Shown here one piece after another: positions 9,284-19,169 of a DNA stretch of 64,000 bases (the first letter of the stretch is position 1; each line of letters begins with the position of its first letter). This DNA is from Pseudogymnoascus destructans (lineage: Eukaryota > Ascomycota > Leotiomycetes > Thelebolales > Thelebolaceae). A program made the translations under genes and the position numbers. Location: contig NW_020167521.1 in the NCBI RefSeq assembly GCF_001641265.1, forward strand, positions 744,001 through 808,000, written 5' to 3'. Under the pieces are notes generated by a model. The model was given only the letters and a program-made list of their open reading frames with translations, was not told where the DNA came from and did no database searches.

Positions 9284-11535
9284 CTACTCGGAGTCCTCTT
9301 CCTCAGACCTGTCTATTACAATCTGACAAGTGCGCGCATTGTGTCCAGTCTCACCACACTTGCCACAGCGACGGGCACGGGTTTCTTCCCTTGGCTTCCG
9401 ACCACGGCTTGCCCTTATTTCCTGCTCTACCTGCTGCACAACATCCCTCTCATCCTGTAGCTCTTGCGCCCCTTGTTGACTAAGTGATCCTCCTTGCTGT
9501 AGTCGTGTTTTCCTAGCTCTCCGGCGCTTGCTTAGTACTTCATTTGCCTGTCGTAGGTTTTGGTTCTCTCCCTTTAGCAGTGCTAATTGATGCATTATTT
9601 GCGATGCACCCTTTGTAAACTGGTCAACAGCTGCATAGATTGAGGTTGGAGAGCTATTTTGATGATGCGCAATTCGGTTTTTAATGAAAGTAGACTGTGA
9701 TACAGCTTCAGTTGGGTTATTTGGTGTCTGAGAAACCCATGGTTGAGCGGTGTTTGGGCGAGAGGTTGGAGGTGTTGGCGTCTTAAACCTAAGGTCAAGT
9801 GTAGATATTACACTCTCAGGGCTAAATGGAAGAAGCCCAGCACCTCGGAACCCTCCCTGAATATTGCTTTCTGTCATTGCAATGTTAAATGCAGCGTGGA
9901 AGGCAGGAAAGAAGTCATCCTTAGTAATGTGAATAATATGAGCCCGCATCATATCTTCAATTTGCCGACCGTAAGCTCTCTTTAATGGGCCAAAACAGCC
10001 AACATCAAGTGGTTGGAGTATATGGGAAGAGTGAGCAGGCATACAAAGCGTAATAATGTTGTGTTCTTTGCAGTACTCCTCAAACTTGTCTGAGTGGTGG
10101 CTCTCATGACCATCAAGGACTAACAAGCGATAACCACCAACACTCTGGGGCTTTGTGTGCTTCTCAAAATGCTGAATCCAATCCATACCTCTCTCGTTTG
10201 TAGTCCAGCCATTTGCAGTAACAGCGATTACCCAATCTGCTGGAAATCCGCTATTCTCATACCAAGATGCAAGGTGGTTTTTATGTAATGGTGGGTGCAC
10301 CAGATGTGAGAATCTAGCCACCCAAGGAAGGAATGATTTTACTAAGACAACACACTGTCTTAGGAAACAGAGCCAAAGGGTTGTAGCTTAGACTATTCCA
10401 CAACGCTGCAATCAGGTGTGTGATGTAGTGAAGTGGTTCAGACAAGTTGCAACAAATGTTGAGTCTGGAAACTCAGGGGTAAGTCAGAGGTTAACACCTC
10501 ACTGACTTTTCAGAAACAAGGAGTAACAAGATGAATGCTTGGAAGCTTGGAAAAGACGTAGAGGTATGTGCTAGTCGATTTACTGTATTGCCTGCTTGCC
10601 CTTTCTTAAGGAAAGGGCAATCCTATTTATGCCAAAGGAGTGTAGTTCTCTCATTTTCCATGACTTTCCATGACTAACCAGGCTTGGTAAATGTATTAGA
10701 AATCAAGTGCGACCCACAACTAGCTTGCTAATCATGTAGTGAACGTAAGAGAATCCCATAGAACCATCTCTTGGGTTCCTAGCCTATAGGAAGTGAAAAG
10801 GAGGTCCAAGGTCAGAGTACCTATAGACAAATTATGTCATAACTTAACCAATCTTGTGGGTAACTAAGGAGCGATGACGTGTAATGAATCATAGAGGGTT
10901 GTAGAAGCTTCTAGAGCTATCGTTCATGTTCCTAGGCCTCTAGTTGGTAGAGATATGCCATGTGGTAGTATTGGCCCACCCCCTTAAGGAGGAGATTTTC
11001 TTAATAACTTGTTCAATGAGTGTCCAAATGATATGCCATGATGTATGTAGCATAAACAGATGTAGTAGAAGAGTTTGCAGCAATTGTTGAGTAGTATTGC
11101 TTCTGTTGTTGATGTGATAAGCCAAGATATGTATGGTGACTTGTAGGTTTGAGGAGGAGATTTCTAAGTTTGCTCTTGAGTTTGATAGCAAACTGAGTGC
11201 AACGAATGTCAGTATGACATTTTACCTGCCACAATGACAAATGGCGGCACTGCCCAACCTTGAGAACTAACGCCTTGGATTACTGTAACCCATTCCCGAT
11301 TGCCAGGCTGCACCTTTTTTGCCTTTGCCCGCCCATGAACTGATTCCTCTAGGTTACTTAATTTCTGTAAGTTGGCTTGGATATCGCGTCGTGAAGGTAC
11401 ACCTTGTAAATGGTGACGTAGCTTGCGGTGGTCTACGGAATAGATCCTAGCTGCAACTCGAAGGCGCAAATTTGGGTCGCTTTGCATAGCTTGGATAGCT
11501 AGCACTAATTTGCTTTCATCATTTTTATGGCGCAT
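9284..11535 (-). pseudogene. transposase of element A, internally deleted and split by an LTR
   Basis: Reading leftward from ATG 11535: a helix-turn-helix-like N-terminus (KLVLAIQAMQSDPNLRLRVA) runs to NLEESV. It then jumps to a block matching transposase B after its first catalytic Asp (KKVQPGNREWVTVIQG). About 150 residues present in B, including FYNFDETGF, are missing. The frame is cut after FVIVAGK by the solo LTR (10284-11219) and resumes at NHLASWYENSGF. The second and third acidic motifs (LLVLDGHESHH, HILQPLDVGCF) and a C-terminal zinc knuckle (CGKCGETGHNARTC) are present. Lacking the first catalytic residue, it should be inactive even without the LTR. Confidence 0.9.
10284..11219 (-). 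mobile_element. solo LTR of a retrotransposon
   Basis: A 936-bp block starts TG and ends CA, and is flanked by the 5-bp duplication TTTTA (10279-10283 and 11220-11224). Both are hallmarks of integrase-mediated LTR insertion. Removing the block plus one TTTTA rejoins the transposase frame of element A exactly. No internal retrotransposon sequence accompanies it, so it is a solo LTR left by LTR-LTR recombination. In the sense orientation (minus strand) it begins tgtcatactgacattcg and ends accaccattaca-like. Near-identical copies lie at 36-40 kb. Confidence 0.95.
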
Positions 11536-11588
11536 GTTTTGTTGTGGAGGAATTTAACATTTAGTTGGGGGGGTTGGTCACCGCATGA

Positions 11589-11633
11589 TTTTGGCACTTT
11601 CGCTTGTTTGGCACTTTCGTTATACATGCACGT
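11589..11633 (-). repeat. right terminal inverted repeat of element A
   Basis: Exact reverse complement of 9178-9222. Abuts the TA at 11634-11635 that also starts element B. Confidence 0.92.
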
Positions 11634-11635
11634 TA

Positions 11636-11683
11636 ACGTGGTTTATCAGTACGTCGGACATATCAGTACCTCGGACACTTTTC
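11636..11683 (+). repeat. left terminal inverted repeat of element B
   Basis: 48 bases starting acgtggtttatcag. The inverted partner is 13448-13494. Contains the double 17-bp box. Confidence 0.92.
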
Positions 11684-11741
11684 ATTGGCATTCTACTTTG
11701 AATATCAATAAATCAACCATAACATATTAAATTAACTATAA

Positions 11742-13397
11742 CTAAGCGGAATCAGATGAACTAGACATATCTATAGCTTCTTGACAAGTTCGCGCATTAT
11801 GACCAGCTTTTCCACAGATCCCACAGCATCGCCTAGACGGTTGCCCCTCCTTGCGACTACCCCCAACCGCACGTACGTCGCGTCGTACCTGCTCATCCAC
11901 ATCCTTCTGTGCAATAATAGCCTGTGCATCCTCTACTATAAGTGCACCTCCTTCACGGACACGAGCCTTTTTAGCCCTGCGGCGTTTGCTAAGGGCTTCG
12001 TTGGCTGCTCGAAGGGTACGTACCTCAGCAGACAGAAGGGTGTTCTCATGTGCTAGTCGCTCCGTACCCTTTGCCAATGCAATAACTGTCCCGAAGAGTG
12101 GAGTTGGCGAGCTTCCTTGGTGACGGGCAATTCGATTTCGAACGAGGGTTGTTTGTGAAAGAGCTTCAGTTGGGTTGGAAGGGGTCTGGGAGACCCAAGG
12201 GTTGGTGTTGGCAGTAGAGGGTCTAGAGGGAGTTGGAGTCCGTAACCTCACGTCAAGCTTTGAAAGCACTGCTTGCGGGTCGAAAGGCACTAAGCCAGCT
12301 CCGCGGAACCCGGACTGGGCGTTTTGGGCTGTCATGGATTCCAGATATGCTGCTCTAAAGGTGAGAAAGAACTCGACCTTGGTAATGTGGTTGATATGAG
12401 CCTTAATGAAGGTCTCAATCTGCCGACCATATGCCCGCTTCAACACACTAAAGCACCCGACATCAAGTGGCTGAGTTAAATGAGACGAGTGGGGAGGTAG
12501 TCCAAGAGTTATAATGTTGTGTGCCTTGCAGTACTCTTGGAACTCGGCCGATTCATGACTCCCGTGCCCGTCTAACACCAGCATTCGATATGGACCCCTT
12601 GCACGAACAGCAGTATGTTTGTCGAAGTGTTTCAACCATTCTAGACCCGTCTCATTGTTTGTCCATCCATTGCTTGTCGGTTTAACAACCCAGTTGTGTG
12701 GAAGGCCGCCATCTGTATACCAATTTGCAAGATGATTCTTGCCTTTAACTACCAAAAATGGAGGAATACTCCAGCCGTCACTGTTGATACAAGCAATCGC
12801 TGTAGCCCATTCCCGATTCCCTGGCTGAACTGCCTTACCTCTGCCAAGTCGATCTGCACGGGTATAAACCATTGCAGGGCAAATCACACCCATCATAAAC
12901 CCAGTTTCGTCAAAGTTATAGAAGTCGCAGTCCAAAACACCATATTTTGCCCTCATATTTTCCACTAGTCGAAACCATGCGCCAATTAGTTTAGGATCTT
13001 CGCACAAGGCCCTTTGGAAGTCGTAAACGCGATTAAAACGCGTCTTCAATTCTGGACGTCGTTGTACAAATCGGTGGGCCCAGAGCTTCCCGACACGCCT
13101 CCCTCCACGCGATTCGAGTATAAAATTTGCCATATCTTCTACACCAGCAAGCCGGGGTGCAAATCCTCTTGAATCCATATCAAGTATATTCCGAATAACC
13201 ACCTCCTCTTCTAGTATAGTTAATTTCATCATTGCAGGCCGGCGTTCGTAGACAGTAGTTCAGCCGTTCATTCTGTCACAGAGTGTAGAATGAGGTCCTT
13301 CATAGAGCTTAGCAGCCTTCCGACGACTTAGATTTTTTGATGTTCGGATAGCCTCGATAGCTAGAATGATTTTTGCTTCTTGGGTAATCACTGACAT
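11742..13397 (-). pseudogene. transposase of element B, full length with one in-frame TGA
   Basis: 552 codons in one frame from ATG 13397 to the stop at 11742, interrupted only by TGA at 13260-13262 (MNG-stop-TTVYERRP), most simply a CGA to TGA change. The N-terminus (ITQEAKIILAIEAIRTSKNL) fits a psq-type helix-turn-helix, followed by a CENP-B-type DNA-binding region (GKLWAHRFVQRRPELKTRF). The DDE_1 catalytic residues are in FYNFDETGF, MLVLDGHGSHES and LTQPLDVGCF. The C-terminus has a coiled, basic stretch and a CCHC zinc knuckle (CGICGKAGHNARTC). Translation could restart at an internal ATG (13232), which would lose the N-terminal DNA-binding part. It is the best guide to what A and D have lost. 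Confidence 0.9.
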
Positions 13398-13447
13398 AAT
13401 AAAAGGTGGAAAAAACGCGTTGTGAAGTTAGAGGGTAGGAAATTCGG

Positions 13448-13494
13448 GAAAAGTGTCCGAGGTACTGATATGTCCGACGTATGATAAACCACGT
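13448..13494 (-). repeat. right terminal inverted repeat of element B
   Basis: 47 bases. In reverse complement it matches the left terminus except for one missing base after acgtggtttatca. Followed by TA. Confidence 0.92.
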
Positions 13495-13911
13495 TACTGA
13501 CAGTTCATAAATATGATCATCTTCACCAAAACCAAACCAAAGATCCATCCGTCCCCTGCCTCCGCCATCATCTCACGACCAACATACCAGGCACAATGCA
13601 GAAATTAAACAGACAAAAATATCGATTTCTAGTAATAATTATGGCAAGCCCCCCTCCTATGACCAATACCCAACGGAATGTGGGCATATTCTATCTATAT
13701 TATTTTTGCCGCGCCCCAAAAAAACAAACAAAAAGCAAAACCAGATATTCCCCTCTTCTTTCCCAAACCCCACCCAACCCCTTTCTAAGTATTGTTTTCC
13801 TCATCTTTCCCATTACCACATATATATTATCCCATGCCATCATTATCCTCTGTCGTCCTTGGGTATCATAACTCCCTCATCCCCCCATCTATCACCCTCA
13901 TTCCCGCTAAC
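13495..13911. other. gene-free interval
   Basis: Flank between transposon B and the 3' end of the C2H2 gene. AT-rich, with poly-A and poly-pyrimidine tracts near 13715-13860. Probably the 3' UTR of the C2H2 gene. No coding signal. Confidence 0.5.
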
Positions 13912-15022
13912 TCACAACCCCCTCTCCCTCTCCCCCTTCCGCCTAGCCTGCTCACAAATGGCCTTAACATCCCCCCTCTCCGCCTCCCAATCGCCCTTCT
14001 TCCCCAACCCCCCCAACCTCTCCAATGCTTCCGCCGCCCCTGGCGCATACGCCGTCCGCTTACGATCCGCATTCGGCTTACTATGGAGCAGCAGATGTGC
14101 CTTCAGATTATCCTTTCGGTTCTCCTGGAACCGCTTCGGGCAGAACGGACACCCGACGTCGCGCGGTTGCGTGTGCGTCAGCATGTGTCGCTTCAGGTGC
14201 TCTTGGCGCTTGAACTTTTGCCCTTTGCTTTTGCAGTCGGCCTGTGTGCATTCGAAATGGCCGACGGGGACTTTGATGGCTTCGTAGCCGTGGTCGGACA
14301 TGACGATTGTTGGGCTGTGGGAGGGGTGTTTGCGGGCGCGGCGGTGGTCGCGGCGGCGGCGCATGCTGATGGGGGGTGGGATGGCGGGGGCGGAGGAGTA
14401 GTTGTTGTAGGACGAGGAGGCGTAGTGGGAGGGGTGTGAGGTGGCTTGGACGGGTGACATGTAGTAGCGGGGTTGGTCGTCGTAGTAGCCATCTAGGGGT
14501 GGGGGTGTTGGCCGCAAGGGGTCGAAACATGTTTGACCTGGGCTCACGTAGTGTTGTTCTGGGAGGAAAGCTGGAGAGCCGATGGGCAATGGAAGTGGTG
14601 CGCTACGGGGAAGTTAGCAGTGAGTCGTTGTGGATGGACTTCGTGGCCCTCGATGGGAATGTAGTGACTTGCTGGAGTTCATAGGTCATATGATCTTGAC
14701 CCGAAATGCTTCTATGGAAGGATTCCGCATACATCATCGACGAATCTCCCATGCTGAGACCGTGGGTAGAGGGAACGTTGAATTGATGGCCCAGCGAGTT
14801 GGTGAACATGGGAGCCGGCGAAGCCGAGAAGCCGTCCCTGTCGTAGGTGCCAAAGAAGTCGCTTCGCGACGGTGACGGAGTAGCTACGTCCCAGGACGTC
14901 GTCGAGTCGCCAGAGCTATAAGAGTCGAAGGATGCGGTGTTGGAGAGGGCGGGGTTTGAATCGTTGTGGTGAGTATAGGGGCCTCCTTGATTCATGTGGT
15001 CATCCATCGGGCTGATTGCCAT
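13912..15022 (-). CDS. C2H2 zinc-finger transcription factor (conidiation-regulator-like)
   Basis: Two exons. The first starts at ATG 15022 (MAISPMDDHMNQGG) and is Ser/Thr/Asp-rich. The second ends at 13912 and carries the DNA-binding region. The acceptor is clear (ctgctaacttccccgtag, intron ending at 14603). The donor is less certain: gtatgc at 14732-14727 keeps phase and gives a 130-nt intron. Two consecutive C2H2 fingers are seen: FECTQADCKSKGQKFKRQEH..H....H and CPFCPKRFQENRKDNLKAH...H. The KFKRQEHLKRH and NRKDNLKAH patterns resemble fungal developmental regulators of the FlbC/BrlA type; that assignment is inference. The long upstream interval fits a heavily regulated gene. Confidence 0.8.
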
Positions 15023-18000
15023 GATGGATGAGGCGGTAGGGAGTATAGGGGTGTTGGTAACGGTCTAGGGAGTCACGTCAGCAACATGTAGGTCGCCATG
15101 GGCGCCGCATCTCGGTGATAAACATACGAATCGGAGAGATTGAGAGGAGACACAGCAGGGGGAACCTGAGAGGGCCCGCCAAGGATATCTTTGAAAGGAT
15201 AGTGGTTGGAAGAAGAGCGTTTGGGGAAGATTTGGAATGAGAAAGAGCAGATGAGAGTCATTTATACATTGCAGCGAGAAGGACGGGAAGAGCCATGTAA
15301 ATCATGTTGTGCTGGAACTAGCCAAATTAGATGCAGACTCACGGATTGGGTCAGGTTTGCCTGGTTGATGGCTATAATTGAACACACTGCGTGTTGTACG
15401 CCCTTCTCTGAAACCTCTTGAGGTGGTTGGGGGACTGTGCGGAGGCTTCTCTTCCTCTCCTCTTTGGGATTAAAGAGCAAGGAATGCAAACTTAGTCGTC
15501 TAGTTAGGATAGTTAAGAATTCTTGGGAATGCTGCTAGTTTCCACAAGAAGCTTGGAGCGTTGAATCTTGTAGTGTACCTTGCATCGAGGCAACAACCCC
15601 TTGGAGGCGGGCGGGGGGATCTTTTAAGCAACAGAATGGAGCCCCTCGCGTCAAAAACGGCGGCGCGGCACTGTCATCGACGCAGTTTCGAAGGTTCAGG
15701 TGTTCTAGCGTCTTTCAGAGTGGGCCTTGCAATGGTTGGAAGACGGGGGTTAGTCTAAGTTGAGCGGGAGTCTTAGGGCTGGGGGAGATTAAGAATGATA
15801 TATCAACTAACGTTTCAGTGTGACTAAAGACGACTGAATAGGCTGTTGTTGGAAAGAGCACAATGGCGCTGTGACCGCATCACGTTCAACTAGGTATGTT
15901 GCCCGGCATCCTGTCGCTTTCCTATGGGCCTAGGAATGCTGTTTCGACCTGGCTAAAGGCATGCCGCGAGTGTTTTGAAATCGAGAATATGCCGTTGGCA
16001 TCCGTATAGTTGATACCGATACCATGTTTCCCCTATGCAGTTATCCTTTCCCTCTATAGCACCTTCACCCCATGCCCTGACAACTCTGGGTTGCATCGAG
16101 GGCATGGATGGCATGGCATGCATGAGCAGGCTGAGAAGAGAAGGAACATCCGTTCCAGCAATTCCAACCATTCCCGGGGTTCGAGTATGGTACCTGTTCG
16201 TCATGTTTGGCTGGGATTCTGGCCTCAAGGCTGTATGAGGGGATGGGATGATAATTGAATGTACCTTTTCAGACTACGATAGCCGCTGTCTCAGGCTAAG
16301 CAGCGAATGATAGAGCCTTGGAACTGATCTGCTAGGTCTCCGAATGTTCGGTGTAGCCGCGTCTTGCCTGTTTTGGAACAGTCTGTCATATTTCTGTGCA
16401 CCAGTATTGTGTGTCTCAAGGCTGGACCTAACTTCAACACGGCCAACTGCCAGACTTGTGTTTTGCGATGCATCTGATGTGCAGACTAGCACCGTGGGTC
16501 CCGCATCGCATCTGACGGCCGCCGCCAGTCACAATGCACGTCTTGGGACGAGCTCCTCCAGTAATGGGCTAGCATTCTGAGAGTGGCTGGGGGCTGATGG
16601 GAAGTCTGAACGAGGCCAGTCCTCAGAAAGGTACCGGAAATCAACGACACCGAGTCCACGAGCGGCCTATAGATCTGGTCACATTTTGTGAGATCGAGAT
16701 CGCTTAGCGCGACTGTTGAGTAGGGGTCAAGAGCGATTCTAGTGGTGTCCCAGCGGGATGGTTCAGTCTTGATCACATTTGTAGTGCGACAGGAAGGTGG
16801 TGAAACGTGAGACGATCTGGACAGATGAGGTTACTTGTGTTGTACAGTACAATGCGGTGCTGTACATACAGAGGCAGAGGACTCGTACAGAGAGTCAAGC
16901 TAGCCCCTGAGACTGGTCGTTTTCGCTCCCAATACACTTGGGGGTATGTATCATGTACTCGGTCGAGATGCCACCGACGTAATGTATGTGCTGGAAGAGA
17001 TTGGACCTACACCACGAAGTAAACACTCAAAAGTAAATAAATACTTTTGAAGTAAAATAATCTGTGTGGGGCCAGGACCCCGAAAACCGACATCTGCGTG
17101 TATGGCTGGCTGATCTTTCTGGTATGGACTCCGATATGCAGTATGTATCAGATAGTTGCAACCGCGGTTGTAATCATCCGTCTTCTCTCCATTCTCTTAT
17201 CTGTGTAATCAGCGCGTTTAAAATGTGCGAATGAATGGTACGCTACTCACCATGCATACTTGGTTCATAGTGTATTTACGACCAGTGTTGTTTGTTGCAG
17301 TACAATACGATTCTCACCTAGATCACCTCCGTTCTAGCAAAACTAACATGTCACCTTGCATCGCCACAAACCGCAACGCTTAAGCCATTAAGGCTGGAGA
17401 TCTAGCAGGCAAGTGGACGCGGAAGCCCAAGCGTTTAATGGGATCTGACAAGGCAACAGAAGGTCAATTCTAACCGGGCAAGATGAGAGAGTGTGTATGC
17501 TTCGGTTCGGGATCGGCAGCATGCTCGCCATCTGCTACGGCTTCGGCGGCAAAGCCTTTCTCCCTCCTGGCCCTTGACCGCTGTTTATAATGTGGGTCTC
17601 TATCGCAACTTGGTAAAGATGGCCTCTGCTCTGTGTGTGAACATGCATCGGTGTTTGCTCTCCTGAACTGGCCAACAACAAACATGAGACTTCCAGCCTT
17701 GTAACACTCTCAAACCATGCCATGCGGTGAAGGTACGCGCCCAGAGTCTTAGACTATCCATTCCACACAAGGATCAAGCAGACAATACCTTTGTCTGAGC
17801 TCCGACTTCGCCACTCCCTTGAAGCCTCGTAGTGGTTTTTAACATCGGGCAAAGAAACACCCATCCGAATCATTTGACCTGGTCTATGCACTAGAGTTCA
17901 CGGCGCGGACTGTCGGCTTCCCTAAAAGACGTGGAAACATGCCCAACCCAGAGACTCGGAAGCCGACAACAACGTACTAATGCCGGCAAAAGCGTTCGAC

Positions 18001-19169
18001 TTCTTGTCACTTCGTTATTGAGTGGATTTCCGACCTTCCGCGCGGTTGCTTCAGGCGCCTTTACCCCAGCAAATCCCCCCCCAGGTTACATCGCTTCCAC
18101 GAACCGAGTCCACACTTGCCATATGCAGGGCTCCGTGATCAACCCATTGATCCCTGTAGAGGGCCCCATACTCCATACACCCGACGCAATGCTGATCAAC
18201 CCTGTACTGTCCCCGAACTCGTACATACTGTATGCTGCGGTCTGCACTGTTATCACTTTGGAGGAACAGAAAGGCAGAGTTCTCATAGGACCCATGCACG
18301 GGTTTCCATGCCCTCCCTGTCAACCATTCTGTCTCACATCTGTTTCTTTGTCAATAATTCGTCTGTCTGGTCTGCTGACACGGCTTTCTTGTGTTACAAT
18401 GCATTCTCATCAGGTGGAATGGGGGACGCATGGCGTTCCTCCACACCGGAGTACAGCCGTATTGACCTGTGGCTGCAGTACGGTTCTGGTGATCTCAACG
18501 GTTGATCCCAAGGACGCCACTACTGGTTCATTATTCTCGATGGCCGCGGCTAATGAAAATTCTGATCTGTTCCACTGTACAAAGTATGTCATGTTTGCTT
18601 ATCGACTGAGGCAGTAGCTGGCGCAGTGCTTCACTTCTCACATTCCTGTGTCTCCTTCACTGTTGGTTGAAATGGCTAGCCAGCCGCCCCTGAAACATCT
18701 GCTCCATTTACCAAGGCACTGTACAAAGCACATGTCCCCCACGCCTCCCTCATAAAGCTAAGCAGGCAAGGAGAACCATCTAGAGATTAGGAGTCCCATG
18801 GTGAAAGGGTGAAGAGGCCATTAGCGAATCCTTCCATATGGGTTGAAAATATGGTCTCAGTTAGTACATGGAGAACCCTGCATCCACCGACTTAGCATTT
18901 TGAGACCCCAGGTCTCAAAATGCTAAGTTGAGACTCGGGGTCTAGACACTTCAGCAGTACATTCACTGACACAACAAGAGACGAAAAACAATCCCAAGAG
19001 TTAGTCTATTTTGCTTCTAGCGGAGACTTCACCGCGGCAATTCAATGTTCAGCGGTCCTCATGCGAGGGGGCATTTGCCGGCAAGTCTTTTTCCATTGTT
19101 GTTAAAATAATCCAGCCATTGGGAGGAATGGTCTGAAACCGTGACTCAAAGCCGCACACTATTCTTGCA
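15023..19169. other. 4.1-kb gene-free interval upstream of the C2H2 gene
   Basis: Open frames here, including one of 228 codons at 17931-18617, have no domain, family likeness or splice support, and both strands are open at the same places. The interval likely contains the promoter and a long 5' leader of the C2H2 gene. Near its distal end is a perfect 17-bp inverted repeat (18891-18927). A non-coding transcript cannot be excluded. Confidence 0.5.
18891..18927. repeat. perfect 17-bp inverted repeat with 3-base loop
   Basis: The arm cttagcattttgagacc, then cca, then its exact reverse complement. It lies about 240 bp beyond the stop codon of the minus-strand GCD1 gene. It could form an RNA hairpin or a cruciform. 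No poly-T run follows. Confidence 0.9.

Larger units (their letters stand above)
9178..11633 (-). mobile_element. element A: pogo/Fot1-like DNA transposon with perfect 45-bp TIRs
   Basis: The two ends, 9178-9222 and 11589-11633, are perfect 45-bp inverted repeats starting acgtgcatgtataacg. TA dinucleotides flank both sides (9176-9177 and 11634-11635), the target duplication expected of pogo/Tc1-mariner elements. Each terminus contains two copies of cgaaagtgcca spaced 17 bp apart. The minus strand carries an internally deleted transposase that is interrupted by a 936-bp solo LTR. The element without the LTR would be about 1.5 kb. The right-hand TA is shared with element B. Confidence 0.92.
11636..13494 (-). 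mobile_element. element B: near-complete pogo/Fot1-like DNA transposon
   Basis: 1859 bp, bounded by TA on both sides (11634-11635, 13495-13496). Inverted termini 11636-11683 and 13448-13494 match over about 47 bases except for a one-base length difference. Inside each terminus a 17-bp unit is repeated twice (tcagtacgtcggacata, then tcagtacctcggaca). One transposase gene fills the element on the minus strand. Apart from one nonsense codon it looks intact, so it is the youngest or best-preserved element in this nest. Confidence 0.93.

Noticed and set aside
15073..15261. Possible extra first exon of the C2H2 gene
   Set aside because: No convincing donor or acceptor pair keeps frame to the ATG at 15022; treated as leader.
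17931..18617. 228-codon open frame on the plus strand
   Set aside because: No domain, no family likeness, Cys/Ser/Thr-rich random-looking composition, and other frames are open on both strands at the same place.
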